Positions 8,436 through 17,229 of a DNA stretch of 28,460 nucleotides are shown piece after piece. Position numbers and translations under genes: made by a program. This stretch comes from CAIJXB01 sp964439595. GTDB lineage: Bacteria > Chlamydiota > Chlamydiia > Chlamydiales > Rhabdochlamydiaceae. The stretch lies in the NCBI GenBank assembly GCA_964439595.1, contig CAYTOK010000021.1, positions 1-28,460 on the forward strand, given 5' to 3'. Position 1 is the first letter of the stretch. Each line of letters starts with the position of its first letter. Under the pieces are notes generated by a model. That model was not told where the DNA came from and did not search any database. It saw nothing but the letters and a program-made list of their open reading frames with translations.

Positions 8436-9613
8436 CTTTCTACAGGTTTTTTGTAGAGTTTTATGCCCTGGGGCATATTCAAACTAAGGGTCTCGTTATT
8501 AAGAAGTCTTAAGAGGAAGTTCAAAGTAGTATCATTACTTAATCTTAGTGTATTAGCTTCCCAAGGGCCGTTTGCTATTTGAAAAAATCCATCGGCGTTT
8601 TTAGCAAAGATAATCATAGATTGGATTCCTTCCCCCTCTGTTTCGGCATGGACGACCCTTAAAGAGAAGAAAGGGACATTATTAACGTCGAATCCTATAA
8701 GAAAAGAGTGCTCGCCTCCCAGGCTCGGCTCTTGGGGTCCCTGGTTTAAATGAGCCGGCACATCAAATCCTGGGTAGGTAAATGGGCTCTCTAATGCCTT
8801 TGAAAAGGCTGATAGAGGGCTATCAAGCAGTTCGGGGCTTAGATTTTCGCAGGGGATTTCTAGGCGTAATTTAGGTATTTTAGCAAAAGCTAAAGGTCCT
8901 CCCTTCATAATTCTAGCAAAATACTGAAAGAGATCTATTTCGGGACAAGGGTTATTAGCAAACATCACGTGGTAGGTAAGCAGCTGTTCAAAAGGTTTTT
9001 CTAGGTAGTCTTTATTGTCGGGTGTGTACTTTAATTGAGGCGCTTTGGGATCAATAGGTTTAATAGACCATCTGGTGGCCCCGTGGATCCGAAAATCCTC
9101 ATGGTTTAGAAAGTGGCTCCATAAAGGAGAGGCCCTCATAGCACTCTTTACGTATTTAGAAGTGGGCATGGCCGTGACTTGTTCCCTAGGAGTTAACCAT
9201 GTCGCTATGTGTGTTAGCAAGTTGGGGTCTAGGGTTTTTAGAAGATCAGCCCTTTCTCTAGCGATTATATTAGAAGGAATATCCTGCTGAGCTGGTTGTC
9301 TACGATCAAGTATATCTAATAGAGAGCGATGCCTTATTGGATTTGCTACCCCGGCGCGGAGTTGTTGAGGCTCTTTTTGGCAGGCTTTAATTAGAAGCCC
9401 TACGGCTGCTGGGATAGAGGATAAAACGGTTGCAAAGAAGTGCTTAACTACATTTCCTATGCGCTTTGCTAAGCTTAGTAGATCAGGATGGTCCCCTGTT
9501 TTTAAAGTAGAGAAAGAAAGGGAAAGGCTTGTCGCGCAGCTGCGCATAGGACTGACTAGCCCATCTCCATATCTAGTATCGTATTTATAAAGATTGCTGA
9601 TATAGGCAGTCAT
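8432..9613 (-). CDS. F-box-like protein, probable host-directed effector
   Basis: This 393-residue protein has an F-box-like motif at about residues 127-170: LDPNLLTHIATWLTPREQ, then V-x-x-M-x-T-S-K-Y-V, and a closing SPLWSHFL. This fits the eukaryotic F-box pattern (L-P-x-x-L-L-x-x-I-x-x-x-L ... W), which binds Skp1 in SCF ubiquitin ligases. Bacteria have no SCF, so an F-box in a bacterial genome points to a protein acting in a eukaryotic host; intracellular bacteria, including environmental chlamydiae and Legionella, are known to carry such proteins. A short hydrophobic stretch lies at 58-77. The remainder (about 180-393) would be the target-binding part, but I see no LRR, WD40 or ankyrin repeats. 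The ATG at 9613 has a strong AAAGGAGAGG site. It lies 19 bases behind rhlE on the same strand and probably shares its transcript. The motif identification is by eye. Confidence 0.75.
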   Translation of the reverse strand: MTAYISNLYKYDTRYGDGLVSPMRSCATSLSLSFSTLKTGDHPDLLSLAKRIGNVVKHFFATVLSSIPAAVGLLIKACQKEPQQLRAGVANPIRHRSLLDILDRRQPAQQDIPSNIIARERADLLKTLDPNLLTHIATWLTPREQVTAMPTSKYVKSAMRASPLWSHFLNHEDFRIHGATRWSIKPIDPKAPQLKYTPDNKDYLEKPFEQLLTYHVMFANNPCPEIDLFQYFARIMKGGPLAFAKIPKLRLEIPCENLSPELLDSPLSAFSKALESPFTYPGFDVPAHLNQGPQEPSLGGEHSFLIGFDVNNVPFFSLRVVHAETEGEGIQSMIIFAKNADGFFQIANGPWEANTLRLSNDTTLNFLLRLLNNETLSLNMPQGIKLYKKPVES

Positions 9614-9632
9614 GTCCTCTCCTTTAAGTTAC

Positions 9633-10904
9633 TTAACGAGAATTACTATAGGGCTTCTTTTGTGGGTATTTAGGTTTGTTTCCAAAATTTTTTACGGGAG
9701 GCTTGGTGCCTTTTGGCATTTGTCTTCCATTTATAATTGGCTGCGCTTTAATACTTGGATCCGGCGTAAATCCTTCTATAATTACCTTAGAAAGCTCTTT
9801 ATGCAGGAGCTTTTCAATGTCTTGGAGTAGTTTGTGCTCATCGATGCAAACTAAAGATACGGCTTTACCTAGGCTTCCTGCTCTTCCTGTTCTTCCGATT
9901 CTATGTACATAGTCTTCAGGTACATTTGGCAAATCAAAGTTCACAACGTAGGGGAGCTCTTGGATGTCAATACCTCTTGCTGCAATATCTGTTGCTACAA
10001 GGACTCTTACAGATCCTTGCTTAAAATCTGCTAGGGCTTTGGTACGAGCTCCTTGACTTTTATTCCCGTGGATAGCTGCGGCGCTTATGCCATCATTACC
10101 AAGCTGCTCTGTAAGTCTATTAGCTCCATGTTTCGTTCTTGTAAAGACAAGAACTTGTTTCCAGCTTTCTGAAGTGATTAAAAACGAGAGAAGCTCTCTT
10201 TTACGTTTGCTGTCAACAGGGTGAACTAATTGAGTTACTCCTTCTGCTGCAGAATTGCGGCGGGCTACTTCAATCATTTTAGGGGAGTTTAATAAACCAT
10301 CTGCTAGCTTTTTTATTTCGGGGGAAAAGGTGGCGGAAAAAAGAAGGTTTTGTCTTTTTTTAGGTAGAAGGGCCAGCACTCTTTTAATATCATGAATAAA
10401 GCCCATATCCAGCATTCTGTCGGCTTCATCAAGGACTAAGATTTCTATATCTGCTAAGGAAACAGCTTTTTGTCCAATTAAGTCTAGCAGTCTTCCCGGC
10501 GTCGCTACGATAATATCAACACCTTTTCGTACTCTATTGATTTGGCTTGTAATATTCACCCCTCCAAAAATCACGGTGGATTTTAAGGGTAAATGTTTGC
10601 CGTAACTTTTTACGCTTTCTTCTACTTGTGTCGCTAGTTCCCTTGTTGGTGTTAGAATAAGAGCTCTTGTAACAGTTCCCTGTGAAGGTGATATATTTTT
10701 ACGGCTTCTCTTAAGAAGGTTTTGTAGTAGAGGTAGAGTGAACCCTGCCGTTTTTCCGGTCCCTGTTTGAGATCCTGCTAATAGATCCCCTCCTTCTAAA
10801 ATAAGAGGTATTGCTTGAGATTGTATGGGAGTTGGCGTTGTATACCCTTTCTCCTCAATGGCGCGTAGCAAGTCTTCACAGAGATTAAAATTTTTAAATG
10901 ACAA
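9633..10904 (-). CDS. rhlE: DEAD-box RNA helicase, RhlE type
   Basis: An ATP-dependent RNA helicase of 423 residues, involved in RNA remodelling or decay and ribosome assembly in the cytoplasm. All core motifs are present: Q-motif GYTTPTPIQ (20-28), motif I GSQTGTGKT (44-52), PTRELATQ, TPGRLLD, DEAD (159-162), SAT (190-192), ARGIDIQELP and HRIGRTGRAG. The tail is short, basic and glycine/proline/lysine-rich, as in RhlE. The start appears to be a TTG at 10904, because the family-typical N-terminus (SFKNFNLCEDLLRAI) begins there and no ATG fits; only a weak AGG lies upstream. The 161-base gap before it should contain the promoter. The F-box-like gene follows in the same direction. I prefer RhlE over DeaD/CsdA because of the short tail. 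Confidence 0.92.
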   Translation of the reverse strand: MSFKNFNLCEDLLRAIEEKGYTTPTPIQSQAIPLILEGGDLLAGSQTGTGKTAGFTLPLLQNLLKRSRKNISPSQGTVTRALILTPTRELATQVEESVKSYGKHLPLKSTVIFGGVNITSQINRVRKGVDIIVATPGRLLDLIGQKAVSLADIEILVLDEADRMLDMGFIHDIKRVLALLPKKRQNLLFSATFSPEIKKLADGLLNSPKMIEVARRNSAAEGVTQLVHPVDSKRKRELLSFLITSESWKQVLVFTRTKHGANRLTEQLGNDGISAAAIHGNKSQGARTKALADFKQGSVRVLVATDIAARGIDIQELPYVVNFDLPNVPEDYVHRIGRTGRAGSLGKAVSLVCIDEHKLLQDIEKLLHKELSKVIIEGFTPDPSIKAQPIINGRQMPKGTKPPVKNFGNKPKYPQKKPYSNSR

Positions 10905-11065
10905 AATAAGCCTATAAATGAGTTAATATTAATAATTTCACTCTTATTATCTCATTTAAATCAATTTTAGTACATCTATTTTTTTATTTCTCTCTGCTTT
11001 TTAATATTAAGTTTTGAATGTAGTTAAAGCTATGTTTGTCTCTTTTAAGCTTTAGATGCAATAAG

Positions 11066-11611
11066 TTAGTAATGGTTTTTTAGCCATTTTTCATGCATGC
11101 GAAGAATAGATCTTTCTTTGGTGGGAAGATTTTTTTCTCCTTTATCAAACCATACAAGAGCTTTGGATTCGTGGTTAGCAACTACTTCTTCATCCCCTGT
11201 TGTTTGCAGAAGAAAACGAATGTCGTAGTGTTTATGAGCCTCGTCTTTGTGGTTTGCCGGGATCAGGTGGATATCTATGTCATAGATATCTTTACTTAAA
11301 GGGAGGATTGTTTGAATTCCCGATTCTTCTTTTGCCTCCTTAAGTGCTACAGAAAGTACATTTGTTTCTCCATCGCAGTGGCCTCCTAGCTGGCACCAGA
11401 TATCTAATTTAGCATGATGCATAAGAAGGACTTTAGTGTTAGCTTTATTAATAAGCCAGCTTGACGCTGTGAAATGACCTGTTTTTAAAGATCTTTCAAA
11501 ACAGTTTTTTTCTTTTTGTAGAAAGTCGAGCATTTCTTGTTTACAGGCAAGCTCTTCAGCGGCACTTGGACTGTAGGCAAGAAGGAGTCGTAAGAGGGGA
11601 TCTCTTTTCAC
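11066..11611 (-). CDS. NUDIX hydrolase
   Basis: This 181-residue protein belongs to the NUDIX superfamily, which cleaves nucleoside diphosphates linked to another group. The NUDIX box runs from G77 to I99 (GHCDGE ... KEAKEESGI). Two consensus positions differ: the first glutamate is T83 and the arginine is K91, while the metal-binding E92, E95 and E96 are kept, so it should be active. The substrate cannot be told; the GGHCDGETN form occurs in many uncharacterised bacterial members. The start is a GTG at 11611 whose bases overlap the mutS stop (GTGA), a classic coupled arrangement. It is the third gene of the unit beginning at 14663. Pairing with mutS could suggest nucleotide-pool sanitation, but that is only inference. 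Confidence 0.85.
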   Translation of the reverse strand: MKRDPLLRLLLAYSPSAAEELACKQEMLDFLQKEKNCFERSLKTGHFTASSWLINKANTKVLLMHHAKLDIWCQLGGHCDGETNVLSVALKEAKEESGIQTILPLSKDIYDIDIHLIPANHKDEAHKHYDIRFLLQTTGDEEVVANHESKALVWFDKGEKNLPTKERSILRMHEKWLKNHY

Positions 11612-14208
11612 GAGTAGGTTACTCTTTTTTTTAGGTCAAAGAGCTTTTGAAGGGCTTCCATAGGCGTGAGTTGATTGATGTCTAAGTTGCGAATCTCTGT
11701 AAGGAAAGGGCTTTCTATTGGAGCGGAAAAAAGAGATAATTGCTCTTCTTTAGGGAGGTAACTTTTTTTAGGAGCATTTTTTTCTAAGGCCTTTAACATC
11801 GATTCTGCTTTTTTTAAAACAGGGGTAGGAAGCCCTGCTAGCTTAGCTACGTGAATTCCATAGCTTTTATCTGTGCCGCCTCGTTTGATTTTTCTTAGGA
11901 AAACAATGCCTTTTTCAGATTCATGAACGGCAATGTTGTAGTTGACTGCCCCAGGAATTTTCTCTTCTAATCCAATTAATTCACAGTAGTGCGTAGCAAA
12001 AAGGGTTTTTGCTTTTTTTCCTTCTGTAGTTAGAAGATACTCAGCAACGGCCCAGGCAATAGAAATGCCATCATAGGTACTTGTTCCTCTACCGATTTCA
12101 TCTAAAATAACAAGAGATCTATTAGTAGCATTATGTAGAATGCTCGCTGTCTCTGCCATTTCCACCATAAAAGTAGACTGCCCTCTGGCTAAGTTATCAC
12201 TAGCCCCAATCCGGGTAAATACTTTGTCGATAATCCCTACATGAGCTGCTTTAGCTGGGATGAATGAGCCTATCTGTACTAAGATAGCAAGAAGTGCGAC
12301 TTGTCTAATAAAGGTGGATTTTCCGGCCATATTAGGTCCTGTAATAACAAATAGGCGGTTATCAGAAGAATCTAGGTACACATCGTTAGGGATAAATGTA
12401 TCAGATCGCAGACTTGCCTCAATAACAGGATGTCTACCCCCTTCTATATGAAAAATAGGGCCCTCATCTACTTTCGGTCTTATATAATTATATTCTATAG
12501 CGCAAAGAGCTAAGGAGGAAAGGCAGTCTATATGCGCAATAGCTTCTGCCATTAAACGGATTTTTGCGCCGTAGGAGAGGACTTCCATGCGGAGCTCTTG
12601 GAAAAGAGCTGCTTCAATCCCTGCTATTCTTTCTTCTGCGGAAAGCACCCTGTGCTCATATTCTTTTAGTTCGTTAGTAATAAATCTTTCTGTATTGACT
12701 AGCGTTTGTCTTCTTTGAAAAGAAGAGGGCATTTTTTCTGCGCCTGCTCTACTTACTTCAATGTAGTACCCAAATGCTTTAGTGTATCCTACTTTTAAAG
12801 TTCTAATGCCTGTTTCTTCTCTTAGCGTTGTTTGATATTTAGCAATCCAGCTTTGACTATCCGAGCAGAGAATTCTTAGCTCGTCAAGTTCTAAGGAAAA
12901 ACCTTCTCGAATGACGTTCCCATCGCTTACTCTTAAGGGAGGGTCTTCTTGCAGCGCTTTTTTTAACTTTTCTGTTAATGTGGAGATGTTGCAAAGGTTT
13001 TGTACTTGAGTATTTAGTAAAGAAGAGGAGACATCTTTAAGTAGTGATAAGATAGTCGGAGCTTCTTCTAGGGAAAGACGGAGTGCTAGGAGGTCCTTAG
13101 GGCCTCCAAATCCTGTTTCCAAACGAATGATTAGCCTTTCTAGATCTTTAATTTTAGCAAGAGAATTAGAAAGATCCTTGAAAGAAGGGAACTGTATGAA
13201 AAAGGATATAGCCTCCTGACGCTCTTCAATAGAAGAAGGAGAAAGTAGCGGATGAGATAGCCAGTATTTAAGCAGTCTTCCACCCATAGGAGTATGGGTT
13301 TTATCTAGATGGTGCAATAAAGTACACTTGCTCTCTTTGTCATGCATATTTTCTAAGATTTCTAGATGCTTTAAAGTGGTGCTATCTAAAGCCATGTACT
13401 GCCCTAGCTCCTGTCTTTTAATGGACTGGATGTGTTTGATGGATAGGTTTAAATCATCTTTTACGTAACAAAGGAGGGCGCCTGCAGAGCTTAATGCAGA
13501 GACCATTCCTTTAAGGCCAAATCCATCTAGGGATTGCATGCTAAAGTGGCGTGTGAGGAAGTCATAGGTATATTGGAACTGAAAATGGGAGTCTTCTTTA
13601 ATAAACAGCGAGAAGCCTAGTTCTTCTTTGAGTTCTTGAATCGCTGCTTCATGAGAAGAAAAACATTTTTTAGAAAGAAGAAGTTCTTTGGGCTTTAAGC
13701 GGATACATTCATCTCGAAAAGAAGAAAAATCAGGAAACTCGAGGACCTTGCACTCTCCTGTAGTTAAATCTAAAATACTTAGCCCGAATAGCTGATTTAT
13801 TAGAGATAGGCATCCAATAAAATTATTGGTGTTTTCTATAAGAAGAGAGGAGTGAATTAAAGTTCCCGGTGTAACTATACGGACAATTTCTCTTTTTACC
13901 AAACCTTTAGTCTCTTTGGGATCTTCTATTTGTTCAGCAATGGCAACGCGGTATCCTCTTGATACAAGCTTATCTATGTACTGCTCGCTTGTATGATAAG
14001 GTAGCCCTGCCATCGGGATGTCTTGTCTTTTAGTTAGGGTGATATCTAGTTCTTTAGCTAAAGTACTTGCGTCAGCATAGAATGCTTCATAAAAATCTCC
14101 TAATCGAAATAAGAGCAAGGCCCCATCTGCTTTTGTTTTACAGGCGTGCCATTGAAGCATCATAGGAGAAGTTTTTTCGGAGATTTCCGGATTTACAGAG
14201 ATTGTCAT
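11608..14208 (-). CDS. mutS: DNA mismatch repair ATPase MutS
   Basis: MutS recognises base mismatches and small loops and starts mismatch repair with MutL. The protein has 866 residues, a normal MutS1 length. The mismatch-reading F-x-E motif is intact (RLGDFYEAF, F39 and E41). The C-terminal ATPase has Walker A GPNMAGKST (about 624-632) and Walker B LVILDEIGRGTSTYDG, followed by the FATHYCEL segment. The C-terminal dimerisation helix-turn-helix (TPMEALQKLFDLKK) is present. The ATG at 14208 overlaps the upstream gene's stop (ATGA), and its own stop overlaps the NUDIX start, so all three genes are probably translated from one message. mutS next to a small unknown gene and dnaG matches what I recall of chlamydial gene order. 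Confidence 0.96.
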   Translation of the reverse strand: MTISVNPEISEKTSPMMLQWHACKTKADGALLLFRLGDFYEAFYADASTLAKELDITLTKRQDIPMAGLPYHTSEQYIDKLVSRGYRVAIAEQIEDPKETKGLVKREIVRIVTPGTLIHSSLLIENTNNFIGCLSLINQLFGLSILDLTTGECKVLEFPDFSSFRDECIRLKPKELLLSKKCFSSHEAAIQELKEELGFSLFIKEDSHFQFQYTYDFLTRHFSMQSLDGFGLKGMVSALSSAGALLCYVKDDLNLSIKHIQSIKRQELGQYMALDSTTLKHLEILENMHDKESKCTLLHHLDKTHTPMGGRLLKYWLSHPLLSPSSIEERQEAISFFIQFPSFKDLSNSLAKIKDLERLIIRLETGFGGPKDLLALRLSLEEAPTILSLLKDVSSSLLNTQVQNLCNISTLTEKLKKALQEDPPLRVSDGNVIREGFSLELDELRILCSDSQSWIAKYQTTLREETGIRTLKVGYTKAFGYYIEVSRAGAEKMPSSFQRRQTLVNTERFITNELKEYEHRVLSAEERIAGIEAALFQELRMEVLSYGAKIRLMAEAIAHIDCLSSLALCAIEYNYIRPKVDEGPIFHIEGGRHPVIEASLRSDTFIPNDVYLDSSDNRLFVITGPNMAGKSTFIRQVALLAILVQIGSFIPAKAAHVGIIDKVFTRIGASDNLARGQSTFMVEMAETASILHNATNRSLVILDEIGRGTSTYDGISIAWAVAEYLLTTEGKKAKTLFATHYCELIGLEEKIPGAVNYNIAVHESEKGIVFLRKIKRGGTDKSYGIHVAKLAGLPTPVLKKAESMLKALEKNAPKKSYLPKEEQLSLFSAPIESPFLTEIRNLDINQLTPMEALQKLFDLKKRVTYS

Positions 14209-14663
14209 ATGCCAAAAGCTTTTTTAATGCGAAAAAGTAAAGAGGTTTTTTTTTCTGTGTTCGCCGTTTGATTACTTGAGAGTGCTTTATCAAAAGATTT
14301 TTGCATAAAGGGGTTTGCTTGTAGTTTTTTTACATCCGTTAAAGCAGAGAGGGGATCGTGAAGCTCTGCGGAAACTTTTTCAATTTGCGTTCTGCAGCTT
14401 TGAATCCATTGTAATTGTAATTTTAGATCATTGTCTAGAATTAGTAGTTGTTTTTGTAAATCTTCCAGGGATGATTTATTTTTATCGCTTGCTAGCCGGG
14501 AAGGAGGCTCTTTGAGTTGTTGCGCTTCTAATCTAATTTGAAAAATTTTAATAAGTAGAGGGATCATCACATCTTTAGTTTGCTTTTTTAGCTGTGAGAG
14601 CTCGCTATCTTGCAGAGGAGTCTCCAGTGGATTTGCAAAAGTATCTATGTTCTGATCGGGCAT
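14205..14663 (-). CDS. Small coiled-coil protein upstream of mutS (unknown)
   Basis: A 152-residue hydrophilic protein of unknown function. Residues 25-105 are predicted by eye to be long amphipathic helices (LEDLQKQLLILDNDLKLQLQ), followed by a flexible stretch and a basic C-terminal patch SLLFRIKKAFGI that could touch membrane or nucleic acid. It overlaps mutS by four bases and is divergent from dnaG. Chlamydia has a small hypothetical gene in the equivalent place between mutS and dnaG, and this may be its counterpart; that is recollection of gene order, not a sequence match. The ATG at 14663 has no visible Shine-Dalgarno site, which is odd for the first gene of an operon; a later start is possible. 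Confidence 0.7.
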   Translation of the reverse strand: MPDQNIDTFANPLETPLQDSELSQLKKQTKDVMIPLLIKIFQIRLEAQQLKEPPSRLASDKNKSSLEDLQKQLLILDNDLKLQLQWIQSCRTQIEKVSAELHDPLSALTDVKKLQANPFMQKSFDKALSSNQTANTEKKTSLLFRIKKAFGI

Positions 14664-14704
14664 GGTTATTCTATTTTTTTTAGTTTATTTCAAGGGGAAA
14701 AACC

Positions 14705-14734
14705 TTGACGAAGAGGTCTTTCCTAGTCTAGAGT
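14705..14734 (+). promoter_or_regulatory. Candidate dnaG promoter
   Basis: TTGACG (14705-14710) and TAGAGT (14729-14734) are separated by 18 bases and lie 35 bases before the dnaG ATG at 14770. This is a plausible sigma-70-type promoter in the 106-base divergent gap. Confidence 0.4.
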
Positions 14735-14769
14735 GTAAGGGATGAACTATTAGATCTCAATGGATTTTC

Positions 14770-16548
14770 ATGTCTTTTTATTCTAAAGAAAGTCTAGAAG
14801 CTCTTCGACAAAGAATAGATCTTGTTGAAGTTGTCTCGTCTTACGTTAAAATGCAGAAAGCGGGTGCTGCTTATAAGGCTCTTTGTCCCTTTCATAGCGA
14901 AAAAACTCCTTCTTTTGTAATTCATAAAGGGGACTCCCATTACCACTGTTTTGGTTGCGGCGCTCATGGAGACGCTATTTCCTTTTTGATGGGATATGTA
15001 AAAATGAATTTTACAGATGCCTTGGAGCTTTTATCTGAAAGGTTTCAGGTTCCTTTAGAAAAAGTGGAAGAGGATTCTATAGGTTTTAACAAGGGAAGAT
15101 TGAAGGCTGCTTTAGAAAGAGCTTGTCTTTGGTATCGTTTTTTTCTTTTACATTCTGAAGAGGGAACCTCTGCTCTTTTATACCTGTATCAAAGAGGTTT
15201 TAGTTTGGCTTTTATCCGTAAATTTGAAATAGGATATGCCCCTAAGCAGGGAGAAGTTCTCTATAAACTGCTAAGAGAAGAGGGCTTTTCTGAGGAAGAG
15301 CTAACTCAGGCGGGCTTGATTCGTATAGGAAAAGGGGGGAAGAGAAAGGATTTTTTTACCGATAGAATTGCATTTCCTATTCGAGATCGTATGGGCTCGG
15401 TCATTGGATTTTCTGCTCGTAAATTTCAGGAGGAAACTTTTGGCGGTAAGTATATTAATACTGCTGAAACCCCTCTTTTTAAGAAGTCTCAAGTTTTATT
15501 TGGATTTTGCTATAGCCGCCATAGGATAGCAAGGGAGCGCAAGGCCCTTATTGTAGAAGGGCAAATTGATGCGCTACGCCTTATTGATGCAGGCTTTGAT
15601 TTTACAGTAGCAGGGCAAGGGACCGCTTTTGGAGAGTTGCATGTAAAGGAGCTTTTGCAACTTGGCGTAAATCATGTGTATTTGGTGCTTGATGCAGATA
15701 AGGCAGGGCAAGAGGCTGCTGTAAAAATAGGGGATCTATTTCAGGATAAAGGCGTAGAGGTAACTGTTGTTTCTTTACCAGAGGGCAGCGATCCTGATGC
15801 TTTTATCCAAAGCCATGGTAAAGAAGCTTTTAACGAACTACTCTCTTCCGGAATAGGATATCTTCTTTTTTATTACAGGCATTTATCTAAAGGGCAAGAC
15901 TTGTCATCTCCTTCTAAAAAAACGGAGATTGTAGAGCAAATAGCTGAGCGTATTCGCCTTTGGAAGCAACCTGTTATGATCCATGAAAGCCTTAAAAGGT
16001 TAGCTCTTATGGCCGATCTTCCGGAAGAAACTCTGGGAGGGGGGCTTTCCTTTTCTTTGCCAATGCAAAGATCTTCAGCTGCGCTGCCAAGCGTTCATCC
16101 TTTTGTGAATCCCGATAAAGTGCCTGAGTTAGATCTTTTAGCCTGGCTGCTTCTTTCTGTAGAAAAGGCCCCGCGTGTTTTAGAGCTTATTAAAAATAAT
16201 ATCTCCAAAGAGGATTTTAAAGTTGCGTCTTGTGCGAAATTTTTTCAGGTATACCTTTCTTTGACCCCGGAAGAGAGAAAAGATCGTATTTCTTTAGCTT
16301 CTTATTTAGAAGATGAGGAAAGTCAAAAGCTTTTAAGTGATCTTCTCCAAAGAAGGGTAAATCCCTTTAAAGAAGAAGAGGGTGCCATTGAAACTATTCA
16401 AGTTCTTTTAAAGCGGACCTGGATGGATAGAAGAGAGCAGATTACCGCGCAGATTTTACGGGGCACTTCTTCAGAAGAAGAAGAGCTAGCTCTTGCTAAG
16501 CAGTATCAGGAACTTGCTAAGAGACCTCCTGAAATATGTTTAGATTAA
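14770..16548 (+). CDS. dnaG: DNA primase DnaG
   Basis: DnaG makes the RNA primers for chromosome replication and works with the DnaB helicase. The 592-residue protein has the N-terminal CHC2 zinc ribbon with C39, H42, C60 and C63 (CPFHSEKTPSF, HYHCFGCGAHGD). The RNA polymerase core follows (DRIAFPIRD). The TOPRIM catalytic site has E263 in IVEGQIDALR and the D308/D310 pair in LVLDADKAGQ. The C-terminal third is the helicase-binding region, which is poorly conserved in general. The ATG at 14770 gives the standard N-terminus (SKESLEALRQRIDLVEVV); its ribosome site is weak. The gene is divergent from the mutS unit and is followed 82 bases later by a small gene on the same strand. Confidence 0.96.
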   Translation: MSFYSKESLEALRQRIDLVEVVSSYVKMQKAGAAYKALCPFHSEKTPSFVIHKGDSHYHCFGCGAHGDAISFLMGYVKMNFTDALELLSERFQVPLEKVEEDSIGFNKGRLKAALERACLWYRFFLLHSEEGTSALLYLYQRGFSLAFIRKFEIGYAPKQGEVLYKLLREEGFSEEELTQAGLIRIGKGGKRKDFFTDRIAFPIRDRMGSVIGFSARKFQEETFGGKYINTAETPLFKKSQVLFGFCYSRHRIARERKALIVEGQIDALRLIDAGFDFTVAGQGTAFGELHVKELLQLGVNHVYLVLDADKAGQEAAVKIGDLFQDKGVEVTVVSLPEGSDPDAFIQSHGKEAFNELLSSGIGYLLFYYRHLSKGQDLSSPSKKTEIVEQIAERIRLWKQPVMIHESLKRLALMADLPEETLGGGLSFSLPMQRSSAALPSVHPFVNPDKVPELDLLAWLLLSVEKAPRVLELIKNNISKEDFKVASCAKFFQVYLSLTPEERKDRISLASYLEDEESQKLLSDLLQRRVNPFKEEEGAIETIQVLLKRTWMDRREQITAQILRGTSSEEEELALAKQYQELAKRPPEICLD

Positions 16549-16630
16549 GAAAAACTAATCTAGTAGACGGGAATAAGTTTGTCTGTTAACTTTTCGTAAA
16601 GATTTCATGGAAATATAAGGGGAGGAAAAG

Positions 16631-17014
16631 ATGGCATTTATTGCTAAAGGTTGCGCTTCCCGTTGCTTTAAGAGTTTAACCTATAATCCAAGGTCTTCGG
16701 TAAATCAAGCACTTCAACTAGAGGCTTACAACTTTTCATTACAACAGATAAGTAGTAAGTTGTCTTTAATGCATGCAAGAGGAGTGGATATAACAAAGTG
16801 TTTACCGCAAGAAGTCATAAAGGGTTTTCCATTTGACGTCCAACATATAAGAAATGCGCGGAGTTATATGCCTAGTGCTTATGTGATAAAATGTGTTGCA
16901 GAGTTGATTATTAGCTCCTATAGTTCAGGTGAATTCCAAAGGTTGGACAGAAAAACGAATTATCAATTGAATCAACTTTTCGTTTATAATAAATTTAATG
17001 GTTGCTTTAGGTAA
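16631..17014 (+). CDS. Orphan 127-residue protein
   Basis: I do not recognise this protein. It has no signal peptide, membrane segment or repeat. It contains five cysteines scattered through the sequence, a basic N-terminus, and a middle part (about 35-75) that may be helical. What supports it as a real gene is a strong GGGGAGG ribosome site six or seven bases before the ATG, a position between two known genes, and no competing frame. Its stop codon lies within a long-range inverted repeat that begins at 17012. It could be a lineage-specific chlamydial protein; no function should be assigned. Confidence 0.55.
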   Translation: MAFIAKGCASRCFKSLTYNPRSSVNQALQLEAYNFSLQQISSKLSLMHARGVDITKCLPQEVIKGFPFDVQHIRNARSYMPSAYVIKCVAELIISSYSSGEFQRLDRKTNYQLNQLFVYNKFNGCFR

Positions 17015-17107
17015 GACCGCAGCTTGTCGCGGAATAGCTAACGACCTTCTAAGCGGTTTTCTCAGGGGAGTGGGGACGTACTCCACACTCCCTTTTCCCC
17101 GGTCTTA
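17012..17107 (+). other. Structured intergenic element with competing stems, possible terminator or RNA
   Basis: TAAGACCG (17012-17019) is a perfect complement of CGGTCTTA (17100-17107) and encloses 80 bases. Inside, GGGAGTG (17066-17072) pairs with CACTCCC (17086-17092), and the 3' side is followed by TTTT. The 5' arm can also pair elsewhere: CCGC (17017-17020) with GCGG (17029-17032), or ACCGC (17016-17020) with GCGGT (17053-17057). These pairings exclude each other. The stretch is more GC-rich than its surroundings. It may end transcription of the orphan gene or be a structured RNA; I could not match it to tRNA, SRP RNA or another known family. The remaining gap to 17229 shows nothing else. 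Confidence 0.35.
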
Positions 17108-17229
17108 TAGTAACTAGCATACTGCTAAAGGGACTCCTATAGACGTTTTATGTTTTAAGGATTGCTAAAGAGCTTTCTATTTGCCTAAAGAAATGCAAGC
17201 GTTTTGTAGTTTTTAATAGTGTTTTTTAT

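Noticed and set aside
17012..17107. tRNA with a long variable arm
   Set aside because: The closing stem is of suitable length, but there is no T-arm motif (GGTTCRA) or anticodon arm.
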